Positions 39,208 through 47,983 of a DNA stretch of 64,000 nucleotides are shown here, piece by piece (the first letter of the stretch is position 1; each line of letters begins with the position of its first letter). Both the position numbers and the translations under genes were made by a program. Origin of the DNA: Citrobacter farmeri (GTDB taxonomy: Bacteria; Pseudomonadota; Gammaproteobacteria; Enterobacterales; Enterobacteriaceae); assembly GCF_019048065.1 (NCBI RefSeq), contig NZ_CP077291.1:2418001-2482000 (forward strand), in the 5' to 3' direction. The notes beneath the pieces are model-generated. The model was not told the DNA's origin. It made no database searches and saw only the letters and a program-made list of their open reading frames with translations.

Positions 39208-40227
39208 CACTACCAGTCGCGCAGACAATGTCTGATTACGGGAGTGGCTTTCTTCGCGCGCAATGCGTTGCAGCATGCGTTCTGCCAGACTGTATCCCAT
39301 TTCCCGGGCCGGTATTGTCGCCCAGACAATCGGCAGATCGTCCAGTGCGCTTTCCGTCACGTCGGCAAAAGCCCCCAGCGAGACCTGTTGTTCAAAGTAA
39401 CGATCAACCCCGACTTCACCGCTCTGCCGTCCTGCCCGCATCAGACCAAACCACGCCCCCATCGCAATGGTTTCGTTGTAACATACCACGGCGCTGATGG
39501 TTGGATTGCGCCGCAGCAATGCGCCAATTGCCTCGGCCGCCTGCTTCTGGCTGGACGCGCACTCCATCACCCAGTCGCTGTGAAACGGTAAACCGTATTT
39601 CAGCAGCGTCGCACAGTAGCCGCCGACACGTTCCGCGCGCGTTAATGAAGAACTCTGCCCACCCAGCCATGCGATGCGCTGATGACCATGACGAATCAGA
39701 TGCTCGGTCAACAGTTGCGAGGCCTGCATATTGTCCGGACGCACGGTATCCGCGTCATCCAGATAGCTGGCCCGTGAGGCAAAGACTACCGGGATACCCT
39801 TTTCTTCCGCCATCACGCGCAGGTCGTCGCTGCTGCCGGCAGCCCCGGCGATCACCACCCCGTCAACGCCCTGATTCAATAACATGGCAAAGCGCTGCGC
39901 CAGTTGTTCACCATCCTGACCGCCATGCAATAAAAAAACCATCCGGCCCTGTGCTTCCAGCGCTTCCGTCAGTCCCGCCGTCAGTTCCGCGTAAAACTGC
40001 GCCGACAGATCGCGAACAATCAGTCCGATTACGCCGCTCTGCCCACCGCGCAACGCCGAGGCCTGCCGATTACGCACAAAACCCAGTTGTTCTATTGCCG
40101 CATTCACCCGTTCGCCGGTGGCGGTTGAAATTCGCCCCTTACCACTGAGCACCAGCGAAACCGTACTTACGGAGACGCCCGCCGCAAGGGCAACATCGTG
40201 GATAGTGATTTTTTTGGCTATAGCCAT
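39199..40227 (-). CDS. malI: MalI, LacI-family repressor of malXY
   Basis: A 342-aa LacI/GalR repressor, the same length as E. coli MalI. The N-terminal helix-turn-helix is ITIHDVALAAGVSVSTVSLVLSG-type (residues 7-29), followed by the hinge and a periplasmic-binding-protein-like domain. It represses malXY and itself; the natural inducer is not settled. The start at 40227 follows homology. Two palindromic operators (40257-40272 and 40336-40351) lie in the divergent region with malX. Confidence 0.95.
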   Translation of the reverse strand: MAIAKKITIHDVALAAGVSVSTVSLVLSGKGRISTATGERVNAAIEQLGFVRNRQASALRGGQSGVIGLIVRDLSAQFYAELTAGLTEALEAQGRMVFLLHGGQDGEQLAQRFAMLLNQGVDGVVIAGAAGSSDDLRVMAEEKGIPVVFASRASYLDDADTVRPDNMQASQLLTEHLIRHGHQRIAWLGGQSSSLTRAERVGGYCATLLKYGLPFHSDWVMECASSQKQAAEAIGALLRRNPTISAVVCYNETIAMGAWFGLMRAGRQSGEVGVDRYFEQQVSLGAFADVTESALDDLPIVWATIPAREMGYSLAERMLQRIAREESHSRNQTLSARLVVQK

Positions 40228-40256
40228 AAAAACGCCAGACTCCTGATAATGTGACA

Positions 40257-40272
40257 GATAAAACGTTTTATC
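40257..40272. promoter_or_regulatory. MalI operator, malI-proximal
   Basis: GATAAAACGTTTTATC is a perfect 16-bp palindrome identical to the E. coli MalI operator. It begins 30 nt upstream of the malI ATG, fitting autorepression. Confidence 0.9.
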
Positions 40273-40308
40273 CATTACCTATATTTATACGCGTTATTAT
40301 CCGTTGAT

Positions 40309-40328
40309 AATGTGATTTTCACCGCACT
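40309..40328 (+). promoter_or_regulatory. Possible CRP site of malXY
   Basis: TGTGA (40311-40315), six bases, then CCGCA (40322-40326) match the CRP consensus at 8 of 10 positions. CRP activates malI and malXY in E. coli from this interval. Confidence 0.45.
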
Positions 40329-40335
40329 AAAAAAT

Positions 40336-40351
40336 GGTAAAACGTTTTATC
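40336..40351. promoter_or_regulatory. MalI operator, malX-proximal
   Basis: GGTAAAACGTTTTATC shares 15 of 16 bases with the malI-proximal operator. Centres are 79 bp apart. Confidence 0.88.
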
Positions 40352-40402
40352 TTCTTGCTCAAATTTTCTCATTACCCATGGATTTGTACAAGGAGTCGTT
40401 AG

Positions 40403-41995
40403 ATGACGGCGAAGACAACACCAAAAATTACGTTGTGGGAGTTTTTCCAGCAGTTGGGGAAAACGTTTATGTTGCCCGTGGCGCTGCTCTCGTTTTGCGG
40501 GATTATGCTCGGGATCGGCAGCTCGTTAAGCAGTCACGATGTGATCACCCTGCTTCCGGCGCTGGGTAACCCGGTGCTGCAGGCCATTTTTACCTGGATG
40601 AGCAAAGTCGGCTCTTTCGCCTTTAGTTTCCTGCCGGTGATGTTTTGTATTGCTATCCCGCTTGGACTGGCGCGCGAAAACAAAGGCGTTGCGGCGTTCG
40701 CCGGTTTTGTCGGTTACGCGGTAATGAATCTCGCCGTCAACTTCTGGCTGACCGCGAAAGGTATTCTGCCAACCACCGATGCGGCAGTCCTGAAAGCCAA
40801 CAACGTCCAGAATATCCTCGGTATTCAGTCAATTGACACCGGGATCCTCGGCGCAGTCATTGCCGGTATTATCGTCTGGATGCTGCACGAGCGTTTCCAC
40901 AACATTCGCCTGCCGGATGCGCTGGCGTTTTTCGGCGGCACCCGCTTTGTCCCTATCGTGTCCTCGGTGGTGATGGGTCTGGTCGGTCTGGTGATCCCGC
41001 TGGTGTGGCCGGTTTTCGCGATGGGAATCAGCGGACTGGGCCATATGATTAACAGCGCGGGCGACTTTGGTCCGATGCTGTTTGGTACAGGCGAACGTCT
41101 GCTGTTACCGTTTGGATTGCATCACATTCTGGTCGCGCTGATTCGCTTTACCGACGCCGGGGGCACCCAGGAAGTGTGCGGTCATTCGGTCAGCGGCGCG
41201 CTGACCATTTTCCAGGCGCAACTGAGTTGCCCGACCACCCAGGGCTTCTCGGAAAGCGCCACCCGCTTCCTGTCACAGGGGAAAATGCCAGCGTTCCTCG
41301 GCGGCTTACCGGGTGCGGCGTTAGCGATGTACCATTGCGCACGTCCGGAGAACCGTCACAAGATCAAGGGGCTGCTGATCTCGGGGCTGATTGCCTGCGT
41401 CGTCGGCGGCACGACTGAACCGCTGGAGTTCCTGTTCCTGTTTGTCGCACCGGTGCTGTACGTCATTCACGCGTTACTGACCGGTCTGGGCTTTACCATG
41501 ATGTCGGTACTGGGCGTGACTATCGGTAATACCGACGGCAATATTATCGACTTTGTGGTGTTTGGGATCCTGCACGGACTGTCTACCAAGTGGTACCTGG
41601 TACCGGTCGTGGCGGCGGTCTGGTTTGTGGTGTACTACGCTATTTTCCGCTTCGCCATCACCCGCTTTAACCTCAAAACGCCAGGGCGCGACAGCGAAAT
41701 CGCCAGTACGCTCGAAAAAGCCGTTGCCGGTACGCCGGGAAAATCGGGCTATAACGTTCCAGCTATTCTGGCCGCGCTGGGCGGTGCCGATAATATCGTC
41801 AGCCTGGATAACTGCATTACTCGCCTGCGTCTTTCTGTCAAAGATATGTCGCGAGTGAACGTGCAGGCGCTGAAGGACAACCGTGCCATCGGCGTTGTTC
41901 AGTTGAATCAACATAACCTGCAGGTGGTGATTGGCCCACAGGTTCAGTCGGTTAAAGATGAAATGGCAGGCCTGATGAACACGGTTCAGGCATAA
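40403..41995 (+). CDS. malX: MalX, PTS EIICB permease (glucose/maltose type)
   Basis: A 530-aa phosphotransferase permease, the same length as E. coli MalX. Residues 1 to about 390 are the EIIC membrane domain (eight to ten helices; GTTEPLEFLFLFVAPVLY is the EIIC hallmark). The C-terminal EIIB domain follows, with its phospho-cysteine in DNCITRLRLSV near residue 470. It transports glucose and possibly maltose by facilitated diffusion or phosphorylation. malY starts 10 nt later. Expression is under MalI repression and probably CRP activation. Confidence 0.95.
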   Translation: MTAKTTPKITLWEFFQQLGKTFMLPVALLSFCGIMLGIGSSLSSHDVITLLPALGNPVLQAIFTWMSKVGSFAFSFLPVMFCIAIPLGLARENKGVAAFAGFVGYAVMNLAVNFWLTAKGILPTTDAAVLKANNVQNILGIQSIDTGILGAVIAGIIVWMLHERFHNIRLPDALAFFGGTRFVPIVSSVVMGLVGLVIPLVWPVFAMGISGLGHMINSAGDFGPMLFGTGERLLLPFGLHHILVALIRFTDAGGTQEVCGHSVSGALTIFQAQLSCPTTQGFSESATRFLSQGKMPAFLGGLPGAALAMYHCARPENRHKIKGLLISGLIACVVGGTTEPLEFLFLFVAPVLYVIHALLTGLGFTMMSVLGVTIGNTDGNIIDFVVFGILHGLSTKWYLVPVVAAVWFVVYYAIFRFAITRFNLKTPGRDSEIASTLEKAVAGTPGKSGYNVPAILAALGGADNIVSLDNCITRLRLSVKDMSRVNVQALKDNRAIGVVQLNQHNLQVVIGPQVQSVKDEMAGLMNTVQA

Positions 41996-42005
41996 GGACA
42001 CGCGC

Positions 42006-43178
42006 ATGTTTGATTTTTCACAGGTTGTCGACCGTCACGGTACGTGGTGCACACAGTGGGATTACGTGGCTGACCGCTTCGGTACTGCCGACCTGCTGCC
42101 ATTTACCATCTCTGATATGGATTTCGCGACGGCCCCCTGCATTCTGGAGGCGCTGAACCAGCGCCTCGCGCATGGTGTACTGGGCTACAGTCGCTGGAAG
42201 AATGATGAGTTTCTCAGCGCGGTCGCCCACTGGTTTGCCCGGCGTCACAACACACAAATGGATACTGAATCGCTGGTGTACGGCCCTTCTGTGATCTATA
42301 TGGTGTCGCAACTCATCCGCCAGTGGTCTTCTGTCGGCGACGGCGTGGTGCTCCATACTCCGGCCTATGACGCATTTTATAAAGCCATCGAAGGCAATCA
42401 GCGCCATGTTGTGCCGGTGGCGCTGGAAGAGCGAAATGGCGGCTGGCATTGCGACATGGACAAACTGGATGCAGCCCTGGCACGCCCGGAAAGTAAAATT
42501 CTGCTGCTGTGCAGTCCGCATAATCCAACCGGTAAAGTCTGGACGCGCGAAGAACTGGAGACGATGGCGGAACGCTGTCAGCGTCACGGCGTGCGGGTAA
42601 TATCTGATGAGATTCATATGGACATGGTCTGGGGCGAACAACCGCATATTCCCTGGAGCAACGTCGCATGTGGTCACTGGGCGCTGTTCACCTCCGCCTC
42701 CAAAAGCTTCAATATTCCGGCGCTAACCGGAGCCTGGGGGCTGATTGAAGACGCAGACAGTCGCAATGGGTATCTCAATGCGTTGAAAGGCCGTGATGGC
42801 CTGTCATCTCCCGCCGTACTGGCGTTGACTGCGCATATTGCAGCTTACGAACAAGGCGCGCCGTGGCTGGATGCGCTGCGGGCGTATCTGCGGGACAATC
42901 TGCGCTACGTTGCGGATACGTTGAACCATGCTTTTCCTGAGCTCAACTGGCAGATGCCGCAGTCGACCTATCTCGCGTGGATTGACCTGCGGGCGCTGAA
43001 CGTTGATGACAGCGCATTACAGAATGCGCTGATTCAGCAGGAAAAAATCGCCATTATGCCCGGTTATACCTACGGTGATGAAGGACGCGGTTTTGTCCGT
43101 CTCAATGCCGGTTGCCCCCGTTCAAAACTGGAAAAAGGCGTGAACGGATTAATTAACGCAATCCGCTCGGTACGCTGA
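42006..43178 (+). CDS. malY: MalY, PLP-dependent cystathionine beta-lyase / MalT antagonist
   Basis: A 390-aa fold type I PLP enzyme, the same length as E. coli MalY. The Schiff-base lysine is in SASKSFNIPALTGAW near residue 233, and SPHNPTGKVW marks the substrate/PLP region. It cleaves cystathionine and also binds the activator MalT, repressing the maltose regulon. It is translationally close to malX (10 nt). The PLP makers pdxY and pdxH are further along the window. Confidence 0.95.
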   Translation: MFDFSQVVDRHGTWCTQWDYVADRFGTADLLPFTISDMDFATAPCILEALNQRLAHGVLGYSRWKNDEFLSAVAHWFARRHNTQMDTESLVYGPSVIYMVSQLIRQWSSVGDGVVLHTPAYDAFYKAIEGNQRHVVPVALEERNGGWHCDMDKLDAALARPESKILLLCSPHNPTGKVWTREELETMAERCQRHGVRVISDEIHMDMVWGEQPHIPWSNVACGHWALFTSASKSFNIPALTGAWGLIEDADSRNGYLNALKGRDGLSSPAVLALTAHIAAYEQGAPWLDALRAYLRDNLRYVADTLNHAFPELNWQMPQSTYLAWIDLRALNVDDSALQNALIQQEKIAIMPGYTYGDEGRGFVRLNAGCPRSKLEKGVNGLINAIRSVR

Positions 43179-43281
43179 CAGCCTGTTGCGCAATGGAATT
43201 AATCATTGCGCAACATAGCTTTTCCCCTGCTTTTGTTTTTATAATAGAGCGCACTTTTATATTCGAATAATGAGTGCGACC

Positions 43282-44283
43282 ATGATTGATACTTCCCTGC
43301 CGTTAACTGACATTCATCGCCACCTTGATGGTAACATCCGGGCGCAAACCATTCTGGATCTTGGCCGCCAGTTCAATTTGTTTCTCCCCGCGCACACGCT
43401 TGAAGCGTTGATCCCTCACGTGCAGGTCACGGCGACGGAACCCGATCTGGTTAGTTTTCTGGCGAAACTGGACTGGGGTGTAAAGGTTTTAGCCTCCCTT
43501 GACGCCTGTCGCCGCGTGGCTTTTGAAAACATTGAAGACGCAGCGCGCAATGGCCTGCACTACGTTGAACTGCGGTTTTCCCCCGGCTACATGGCAATGA
43601 CGCATCAATTGCCGGTCGCAGGCGTGGTTGAAGCCGTTATTGCCGGCGTGCGTGAAGGCTGCGAAGCCTTTGGCGTACAGGCGCAACTGATTGGCATCAT
43701 GAGCCGAACCTTCGGCGAAGCCGCCTGCCTGCAGGAACTGGAAGCGCTGCTGGCGCACCGCGATGGGATAACTGCCCTCGACCTTGCCGGTGATGAACTG
43801 GGCTTCCCTGGCAGTCTGTTCCTGTCTCATTTCAACCGCGCGCGTGACGCCGGTTGGCATATTACGGTGCACGCCGGTGAGGCCGCCGGTCCGGAAAGCA
43901 TCTGGCAGGCTATTCGCGAACTGGGGGCAGAACGTATCGGCCACGGCGTAAAAGCGGTGGAGGATCCGGCGCTAATGGATTTCCTCGCTGAACAGCGTAT
44001 TGGTATCGAATCCTGCCTGACGTCAAATATCCAGACCAGCACCGTTCCCTCGCTGTCCGTCCATCCGCTGAAAACGTTCCTCGGGCATGGCATTCTCGCC
44101 AGTCTGAACACGGACGACCCGGCGGTCCAGGGTGTGGATATTATTCACGAATATACCGTTGCAGCACCCGCAGCGGGACTGAACCGGGAGCAGATCCGTC
44201 AGGCACAGATCAACGGGCTGGAAAGTGCCTTCCTGAGCGCGGCGGAAAAACAGGCGTTGCGTGAAAAAGTGGCGGCAGCATAA
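43282..44283 (+). CDS. add: Add, adenosine deaminase
   Basis: A 333-aa zinc enzyme deaminating adenosine and deoxyadenosine to the inosine forms in purine salvage. Active-site motifs are DIHRHLDG (zinc histidines, residues 10-17), VHAGEA (near 197) and SLNTDDP (near 275). The ATG at 43282 gives the E. coli N-terminus [10 protein letters not shown]; an in-frame ATG 12 nt upstream (43270) is less likely. It stands alone and is followed by a terminator shared with the convergent ydgJ. Confidence 0.96.
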   Translation: MIDTSLPLTDIHRHLDGNIRAQTILDLGRQFNLFLPAHTLEALIPHVQVTATEPDLVSFLAKLDWGVKVLASLDACRRVAFENIEDAARNGLHYVELRFSPGYMAMTHQLPVAGVVEAVIAGVREGCEAFGVQAQLIGIMSRTFGEAACLQELEALLAHRDGITALDLAGDELGFPGSLFLSHFNRARDAGWHITVHAGEAAGPESIWQAIRELGAERIGHGVKAVEDPALMDFLAEQRIGIESCLTSNIQTSTVPSLSVHPLKTFLGHGILASLNTDDPAVQGVDIIHEYTVAAPAAGLNREQIRQAQINGLESAFLSAAEKQALREKVAAA

Positions 44284-44292
44284 AGAAAAGAA

Positions 44293-44319
44293 GCCCGATG
44301 AATTTCATCGGGCCTTTCT
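44293..44319. terminator. Terminator between add and ydgJ
   Basis: GCCCGATGA and TCATCGGGC form a 9-bp stem around ATT, followed by CTTTCTG. A-rich sequence on the left allows use by ydgJ as well. Confidence 0.8.
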
Positions 44320-44323
44320 GATA

Positions 44324-45364
44324 TCAGGCAAGGCATAACGTCGAACGATGTTTGGCCGACTCTATCCCCAGTTCAATTAATTCCATGATCTGGATGGCCT
44401 GACTCGCCGGCACCGGGTTTTCGCCGTTACCATTCAGCGCGTCACGGATCCCCGCATAGTAAGCCGGATAATTCCCCGGCACGGTCAGCCAGGTCTCTTC
44501 CACCCGGGTGTCACCTTCAACGCGAGTGACGATACCATCTCGCATGTCATAGCCCCAGTCCTCCTGCGGCAGACGTTCGCCGTTTTTCAGGCGCTCTTCC
44601 TGCGGATCCAGGCCGTATTTCACGTAGCTGCCACGCGAACCATGTACGATGTAACGTGCCGATTCCGCAGCTGCCAGCATCGTTCCGTGTAAGATCACCC
44701 GACGCTGTGGGTAAGAAAGCGTGGCATGGAAGTAGTCCGTTGACTGCGCCCCCGGACGCAACTGGGCCAAATCTACCGTCATGCTGACAGGCAGACCAAA
44801 CAAATTGATCGCCTGGTCCAGGAGATGCGGCGCCAGATCGTACCAGATACCGCTCCCCGGTCCCCCTTGTTCACGCCAGCGGTCGCGTACCTGTGGACGA
44901 AAGCGATCGAAATGCGATTCAAAATAGGCGACCTCGCCCAGCACGCCTTCTGCCAGCATCGCTTTCAGAGTCAAAAAGTCACTGTCCCAGCGACGGTTGT
45001 GAAAAACTGAAAGCACCCGTCCCAGACTGCGCGCCAGCGCATCCAGCTCACGCGCTTGTGACAGTGTCACGGTAAAAGGTTTATCCACTACCACATGCTT
45101 GCCAGCCTCCAGTGCCGCTTTAGCGAGCGGGAAGTGGGTATCGTTGGGCGTTGGGATAACGATCAGATCGATATTGGGGTCATTGAACAGATGCTTCGGC
45201 TCAGAGACAACGGCCACGGAAGGCCAGTCCGCCTTCACTTTCGCTGCATCACTACTGGAAACTGCCGCCAGTTCCAGTCCCGGCGTGCCGACAATCAGGG
45301 GAGCATGGAACGTTTTACTGGCGTATCCGTAGCCAATCAGTCCTACACGGATGTTGTCACTCAT
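44324..45364 (-). CDS. ydgJ: YdgJ, Gfo/Idh/MocA-family oxidoreductase
   Basis: A 346-aa NAD(P)-dependent oxidoreductase, the same length as E. coli YdgJ. The N-terminal Rossmann motif is GLIGYGYASKTFHAP (residues 8-22), followed by the family motif VVDKPFTVT (catalytic Lys, near residue 94). Related enzymes act on sugars such as scyllo-inositol; the YdgJ substrate is not certain. The start at 45364 follows homology; the upstream ATG adds 15 unconserved residues. Confidence 0.93.
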   Translation of the reverse strand: MSDNIRVGLIGYGYASKTFHAPLIVGTPGLELAAVSSSDAAKVKADWPSVAVVSEPKHLFNDPNIDLIVIPTPNDTHFPLAKAALEAGKHVVVDKPFTVTLSQARELDALARSLGRVLSVFHNRRWDSDFLTLKAMLAEGVLGEVAYFESHFDRFRPQVRDRWREQGGPGSGIWYDLAPHLLDQAINLFGLPVSMTVDLAQLRPGAQSTDYFHATLSYPQRRVILHGTMLAAAESARYIVHGSRGSYVKYGLDPQEERLKNGERLPQEDWGYDMRDGIVTRVEGDTRVEETWLTVPGNYPAYYAGIRDALNGNGENPVPASQAIQIMELIELGIESAKHRSTLCLA

Positions 45365-45592
45365 ATCTATGCCTCTTGTTTCAGTCTGTGACCATTTCAC
45401 ACTATCCATGAACCACTAACAATAGTTTACTCACCCTGCCGCAAAAAGGCCGTTATTTAACTTAAGTCAAATAAATGTCACTTTCGCGCAGTTTGGCGGT
45501 ATAAAGTCGCTGAAATCGTTCCCAAAACACTTGCCGGGATTAATATTGCTAAGTAACATCTGCAGCCTGTATTTAAGGATAAATCAACGCAC

Positions 45593-45730
45593 ATGTCGTC
45601 AGTCATCAATCGTCTTATTGAATTAACAGGTTGGGTGGTTCTTGCGGTCTCCGTGGTCCTCCTCGGCGTCGCTAATCATATCGATAATTATCAGCCTCCC
45701 GAACCGACCGCCGCTATTCAGCCGAAATAG
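45593..45730 (+). CDS. blr: Blr, small membrane protein of the divisome
   Basis: A 45-aa single-helix membrane protein. The core NRLIELTGWVVLAVSVVLLG and the tail HIDNYQPPEP match E. coli Blr (41 aa), which affects beta-lactam tolerance and joins the division complex. The codon where E. coli starts is ATC here, not ATG, so initiation must shift to the ATG at 45593, adding four residues (MSSV). AAGGAT at 45575-45580 is about 12 nt away, longer than usual. Confidence 0.85.
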   Translation: MSSVINRLIELTGWVVLAVSVVLLGVANHIDNYQPPEPTAAIQPK

Positions 45731-45732
45731 TG

Positions 45733-45767
45733 TGCCAGGCGAAGTATGTCGCCTGGCAGGTCTTATT
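45733..45767 (+). terminator. Terminator after blr
   Basis: TGCCAGGCGA (45733-45742) and TCGCCTGGCA (45749-45758) form a perfect 10-bp stem with a 6-nt loop, followed by GGTCTTATTT. Confidence 0.75.
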
Positions 45768-45906
45768 TCCCCATGTTGATTGCAGAAAAAGCCGTCAAAT
45801 TATCTGAAAAAGCGGATTGTGCGGCTTCCAGCCTCTGCGCGTATTGCCAGTCATAACGAAGCGCGTTACCCTTCTCTCTGGTGTCGTCTGGCGCCTTAAA
45901 CACCAC
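45763..45906 (-). pseudogene. Unassigned minus-strand ORF or gene remnant
   Basis: Between two in-frame TAA codons (45966-45964 and 45765-45763) the minus strand is open for 66 codons. The only plausible starts are tandem GTGs at 45906 and 45903, giving 46-47 residues (VVFKAPDDTREKGNALRYDW at the start, AINMGK at the end). There is no ribosome binding site. The composition looks protein-like, and the blr hairpin could end it. It may be the 3' remnant of a lost gene or chance. Confidence 0.2.
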
Positions 45907-46012
45907 TGAAGAAAATACTTTTTTGACATTTGCCTGGCGGTTCCTTTCGCCGGAAAGGTTTATTTACGTTCACGACTCGTAGGCTTTATTTTTATAATAG
46001 GGAACCCTGTTT

Positions 46013-46228
46013 ATGACTGTTCAGGATTATTTATTAAAATTTCGCAAAATTAGCTCGCTTGAAAGCCTTGAAAAACTGTTTGACCATCTGCATTACACCC
46101 TTACTGACGACCGGGATATTATCAATATGTATCGCGCGGCCGATCACCGCCGTGCAGAGCTGGTCTCCGGCGGTCGCCTTTTTGATGTTGGTCAGGTGCC
46201 GAAATCAGTCTGGCGCTACGTGCAATAA
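46013..46228 (+). CDS. cnu: Cnu (YdgT), Hha-family H-NS partner
   Basis: A 71-aa protein identical in length to E. coli Cnu/Ydg[21 protein letters not shown] at the start and [17 protein letters not shown] at the end are typical. Hha/YdgT proteins mimic the H-NS oligomerisation domain, bind H-NS and StpA, and strengthen silencing of horizontally acquired genes; Cnu also binds oriC with H-NS. TATAAT at 45993-45998 is close to the ATG. It could help silence the AT-rich autotransporter region, which is inference. Confidence 0.95.
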   Translation: MTVQDYLLKFRKISSLESLEKLFDHLHYTLTDDRDIINMYRAADHRRAELVSGGRLFDVGQVPKSVWRYVQ

Positions 46229-46306
46229 GAAAGTAGCGCTTGCCGGTAAAAGCTTTATAATAACCGCCCCAAAAAGAACGGTACGTCTGGCAATTGCGGA
46301 GATTTT

Positions 46307-46747
46307 ATGACCACAACACCGGCACAGCGCATTGGCGGTTGGTTACTCGGCCCACTGGCCTGGCTTTTAGTCGCCCTGCTGAGTGCTTCGCTGGCCTTGT
46401 TTTTGTATGCTACAGCACTCGCATCTCCCAAAACGTTTGCGATGCTGGCAGAGCAAAGTACCGGCAATCTGCTGTTGTGGGGCGTCTCTTTTATCACCGC
46501 AATCGCCATGTGGTATTACACCCTGTGGCTGACGATTGCATTCTTTAAACGCAGACGCAGTGTTCCGAAACACTATATTATCTGGCTCCTGGTCTCCGTC
46601 TTACTGGCGGTTAAAGCCTTTGCCTTTTCGCCGGTACCTGACGCCCTGGCGGTGCGCCAGTTACTATTTCCGCTGTTGGCGGCGGCACTCTTAGTGCCCT
46701 ATTTCAAACGTTCAGCACGTGTGAAAACCACCTTTGTGAATCCGTAA
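46307..46747 (+). CDS. ydgK: YdgK, inner membrane protein
   Basis: A 146-aa membrane protein with four hydrophobic segments (DUF2569 type), located between cnu and rsxA as in E. coli. SD-like GCGGAGA lies just before the ATG. The segments fall at residues about 16-35, 50-73, 86-104 and 112-128. No catalytic motif is seen; function is unknown. A possible hairpin (CGCCT...AGGCG followed by GCTTTTTT, 46771-46808) separates it from rsxA. Confidence 0.88.
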   Translation: MTTTPAQRIGGWLLGPLAWLLVALLSASLALFLYATALASPKTFAMLAEQSTGNLLLWGVSFITAIAMWYYTLWLTIAFFKRRRSVPKHYIIWLLVSVLLAVKAFAFSPVPDALAVRQLLFPLLAAALLVPYFKRSARVKTTFVNP

Positions 46748-46823
46748 TAACCCTACAGTTAACCTGTTGTCGCCTGCTGTAGATTGTCAGATAATAGGCG
46801 GCTTTTTTATTTCAGGCCGAAAA

Positions 46824-47405
46824 ATGACTGATTACCTGCTGCTGTTTGTCGGAACTGTACTGGTCAATAACTTTGTACTGGTTAAGTTTCTGGGTCTTTG
46901 CCCCTTTATGGGGGTTTCCAAAAAGCTGGAAACCGCAATGGGGATGGGGCTTGCGACCACGTTTGTGATGACGCTGGCCTCAATCTGCGCCTGGCTGATT
47001 GACACCTGGATCCTGATCCCGCTCGATCTCATCTATCTGCGCACGCTGGCCTTTATTCTGGTTATTGCGGTCGTAGTGCAATTTACCGAAATGGTGGTGC
47101 GCAAAACGAGTCCGGCACTCTATCGCCTGCTGGGGATATTCCTGCCGCTAATCACCACCAACTGTGCGGTTCTCGGTGTAGCGCTATTGAATATCAATCT
47201 CGGCCACAACTTTTTGCAGTCGGCGCTGTACGGTTTTTCCGCCGCCGTCGGCTTCTCACTGGTGATGGTGCTGTTTGCGGCGATTCGCGAACGTCTCGCC
47301 GTTGCGGATGTCCCTGCTCCATTTCGCGGTAATGCCATTGCGCTGATTACCGCTGGGTTAATGTCTCTGGCCTTTATGGGCTTTAGTGGTTTGGTGAAGT
47401 TGTAA
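46824..47405 (+). CDS. rsxA: RsxA, Rnf-type electron transport subunit A
   Basis: A 193-aa membrane protein with six helices, the same length as E. coli RsxA. RsxA and RsxE are homologous and face opposite ways; together they hold an intramembrane iron-sulfur centre through conserved cysteines (seen here in GLCPFMG near residue 25 and TNCAVLG near 112). It is the first gene of rsxABCDGE, which reduces SoxR and keeps it inactive. A more upstream in-frame ATG was rejected by homology. Its TAA overlaps the rsxB ATG by one base. Confidence 0.95.
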   Translation: MTDYLLLFVGTVLVNNFVLVKFLGLCPFMGVSKKLETAMGMGLATTFVMTLASICAWLIDTWILIPLDLIYLRTLAFILVIAVVVQFTEMVVRKTSPALYRLLGIFLPLITTNCAVLGVALLNINLGHNFLQSALYGFSAAVGFSLVMVLFAAIRERLAVADVPAPFRGNAIALITAGLMSLAFMGFSGLVKL

Positions 47406-47983
47406 TGAATGCTATCTGGATTGCCGTTGCCGCCGTGAGCCTGCTGGGTCTGGTGTTCGGCGCTATCCTGGGTTATGCCTCCCGTCGTTACGCGGTTGAG
47501 GATGATCCTGTTGTTGAAAAAATTGATGAAATTCTGCCGCAGAGCCAGTGTGGGCAATGCGGCTATCCTGGCTGTCGCCCCTACGCGGAAGCGATTGGCG
47601 GCCAGGGGGAAAAAATTAACCGCTGTGCGCCCGGTGGCGAAGCGGTGATGTTGAAAATTGCGGAACTGCTGAACGTGGATCCCCAGCCAATTGATGGCGA
47701 TGAACAGGACGTTGCGCCGGTTCGTATGCTGGCGGTGATTGATGAAGCCAACTGTATTGGCTGTACCAAATGTATTCAGGCCTGTCCGGTCGATGCGATT
47801 ATTGGCGCAACCCGCGCCATGCACACGGTGATGAGCGATCTGTGCACGGGCTGCAATCTGTGCGTTGACCCCTGCCCGACTCACTGTATAGAACTGCGTC
47901 CGGTCGCCGAAACGCCTGACAGCTGGAAGTGGGATTTGAACACGATCCCCGTGCGTATTATCCCCGTGGAACAACATGCTTAA
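47405..47983 (+). CDS. rsxB: RsxB, iron-sulfur subunit
   Basis: A 192-aa protein with an N-terminal membrane helix (residues 4-25), a four-cysteine 4Fe-4S domain (CGQCGYPGC near residue 49, with C near 75), and two ferredoxin motifs, [12 protein letters not shown] and [12 protein letters not shown]. It relays electrons inside the Rsx complex. It overlaps rsxA by 1 nt and rsxC by 8 nt, so translation of the three is linked. Confidence 0.96.
   Translation: MNAIWIAVAAVSLLGLVFGAILGYASRRYAVEDDPVVEKIDEILPQSQCGQCGYPGCRPYAEAIGGQGEKINRCAPGGEAVMLKIAELLNVDPQPIDGDEQDVAPVRMLAVIDEANCIGCTKCIQACPVDAIIGATRAMHTVMSDLCTGCNLCVDPCPTHCIELRPVAETPDSWKWDLNTIPVRIIPVEQHA

Noticed and set aside
45993..45998. TATAAT as the certain cnu promoter
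   Set aside because: It would leave a leader of only about 8 nt and barely any ribosome binding site; it was mentioned but not listed as a promoter.
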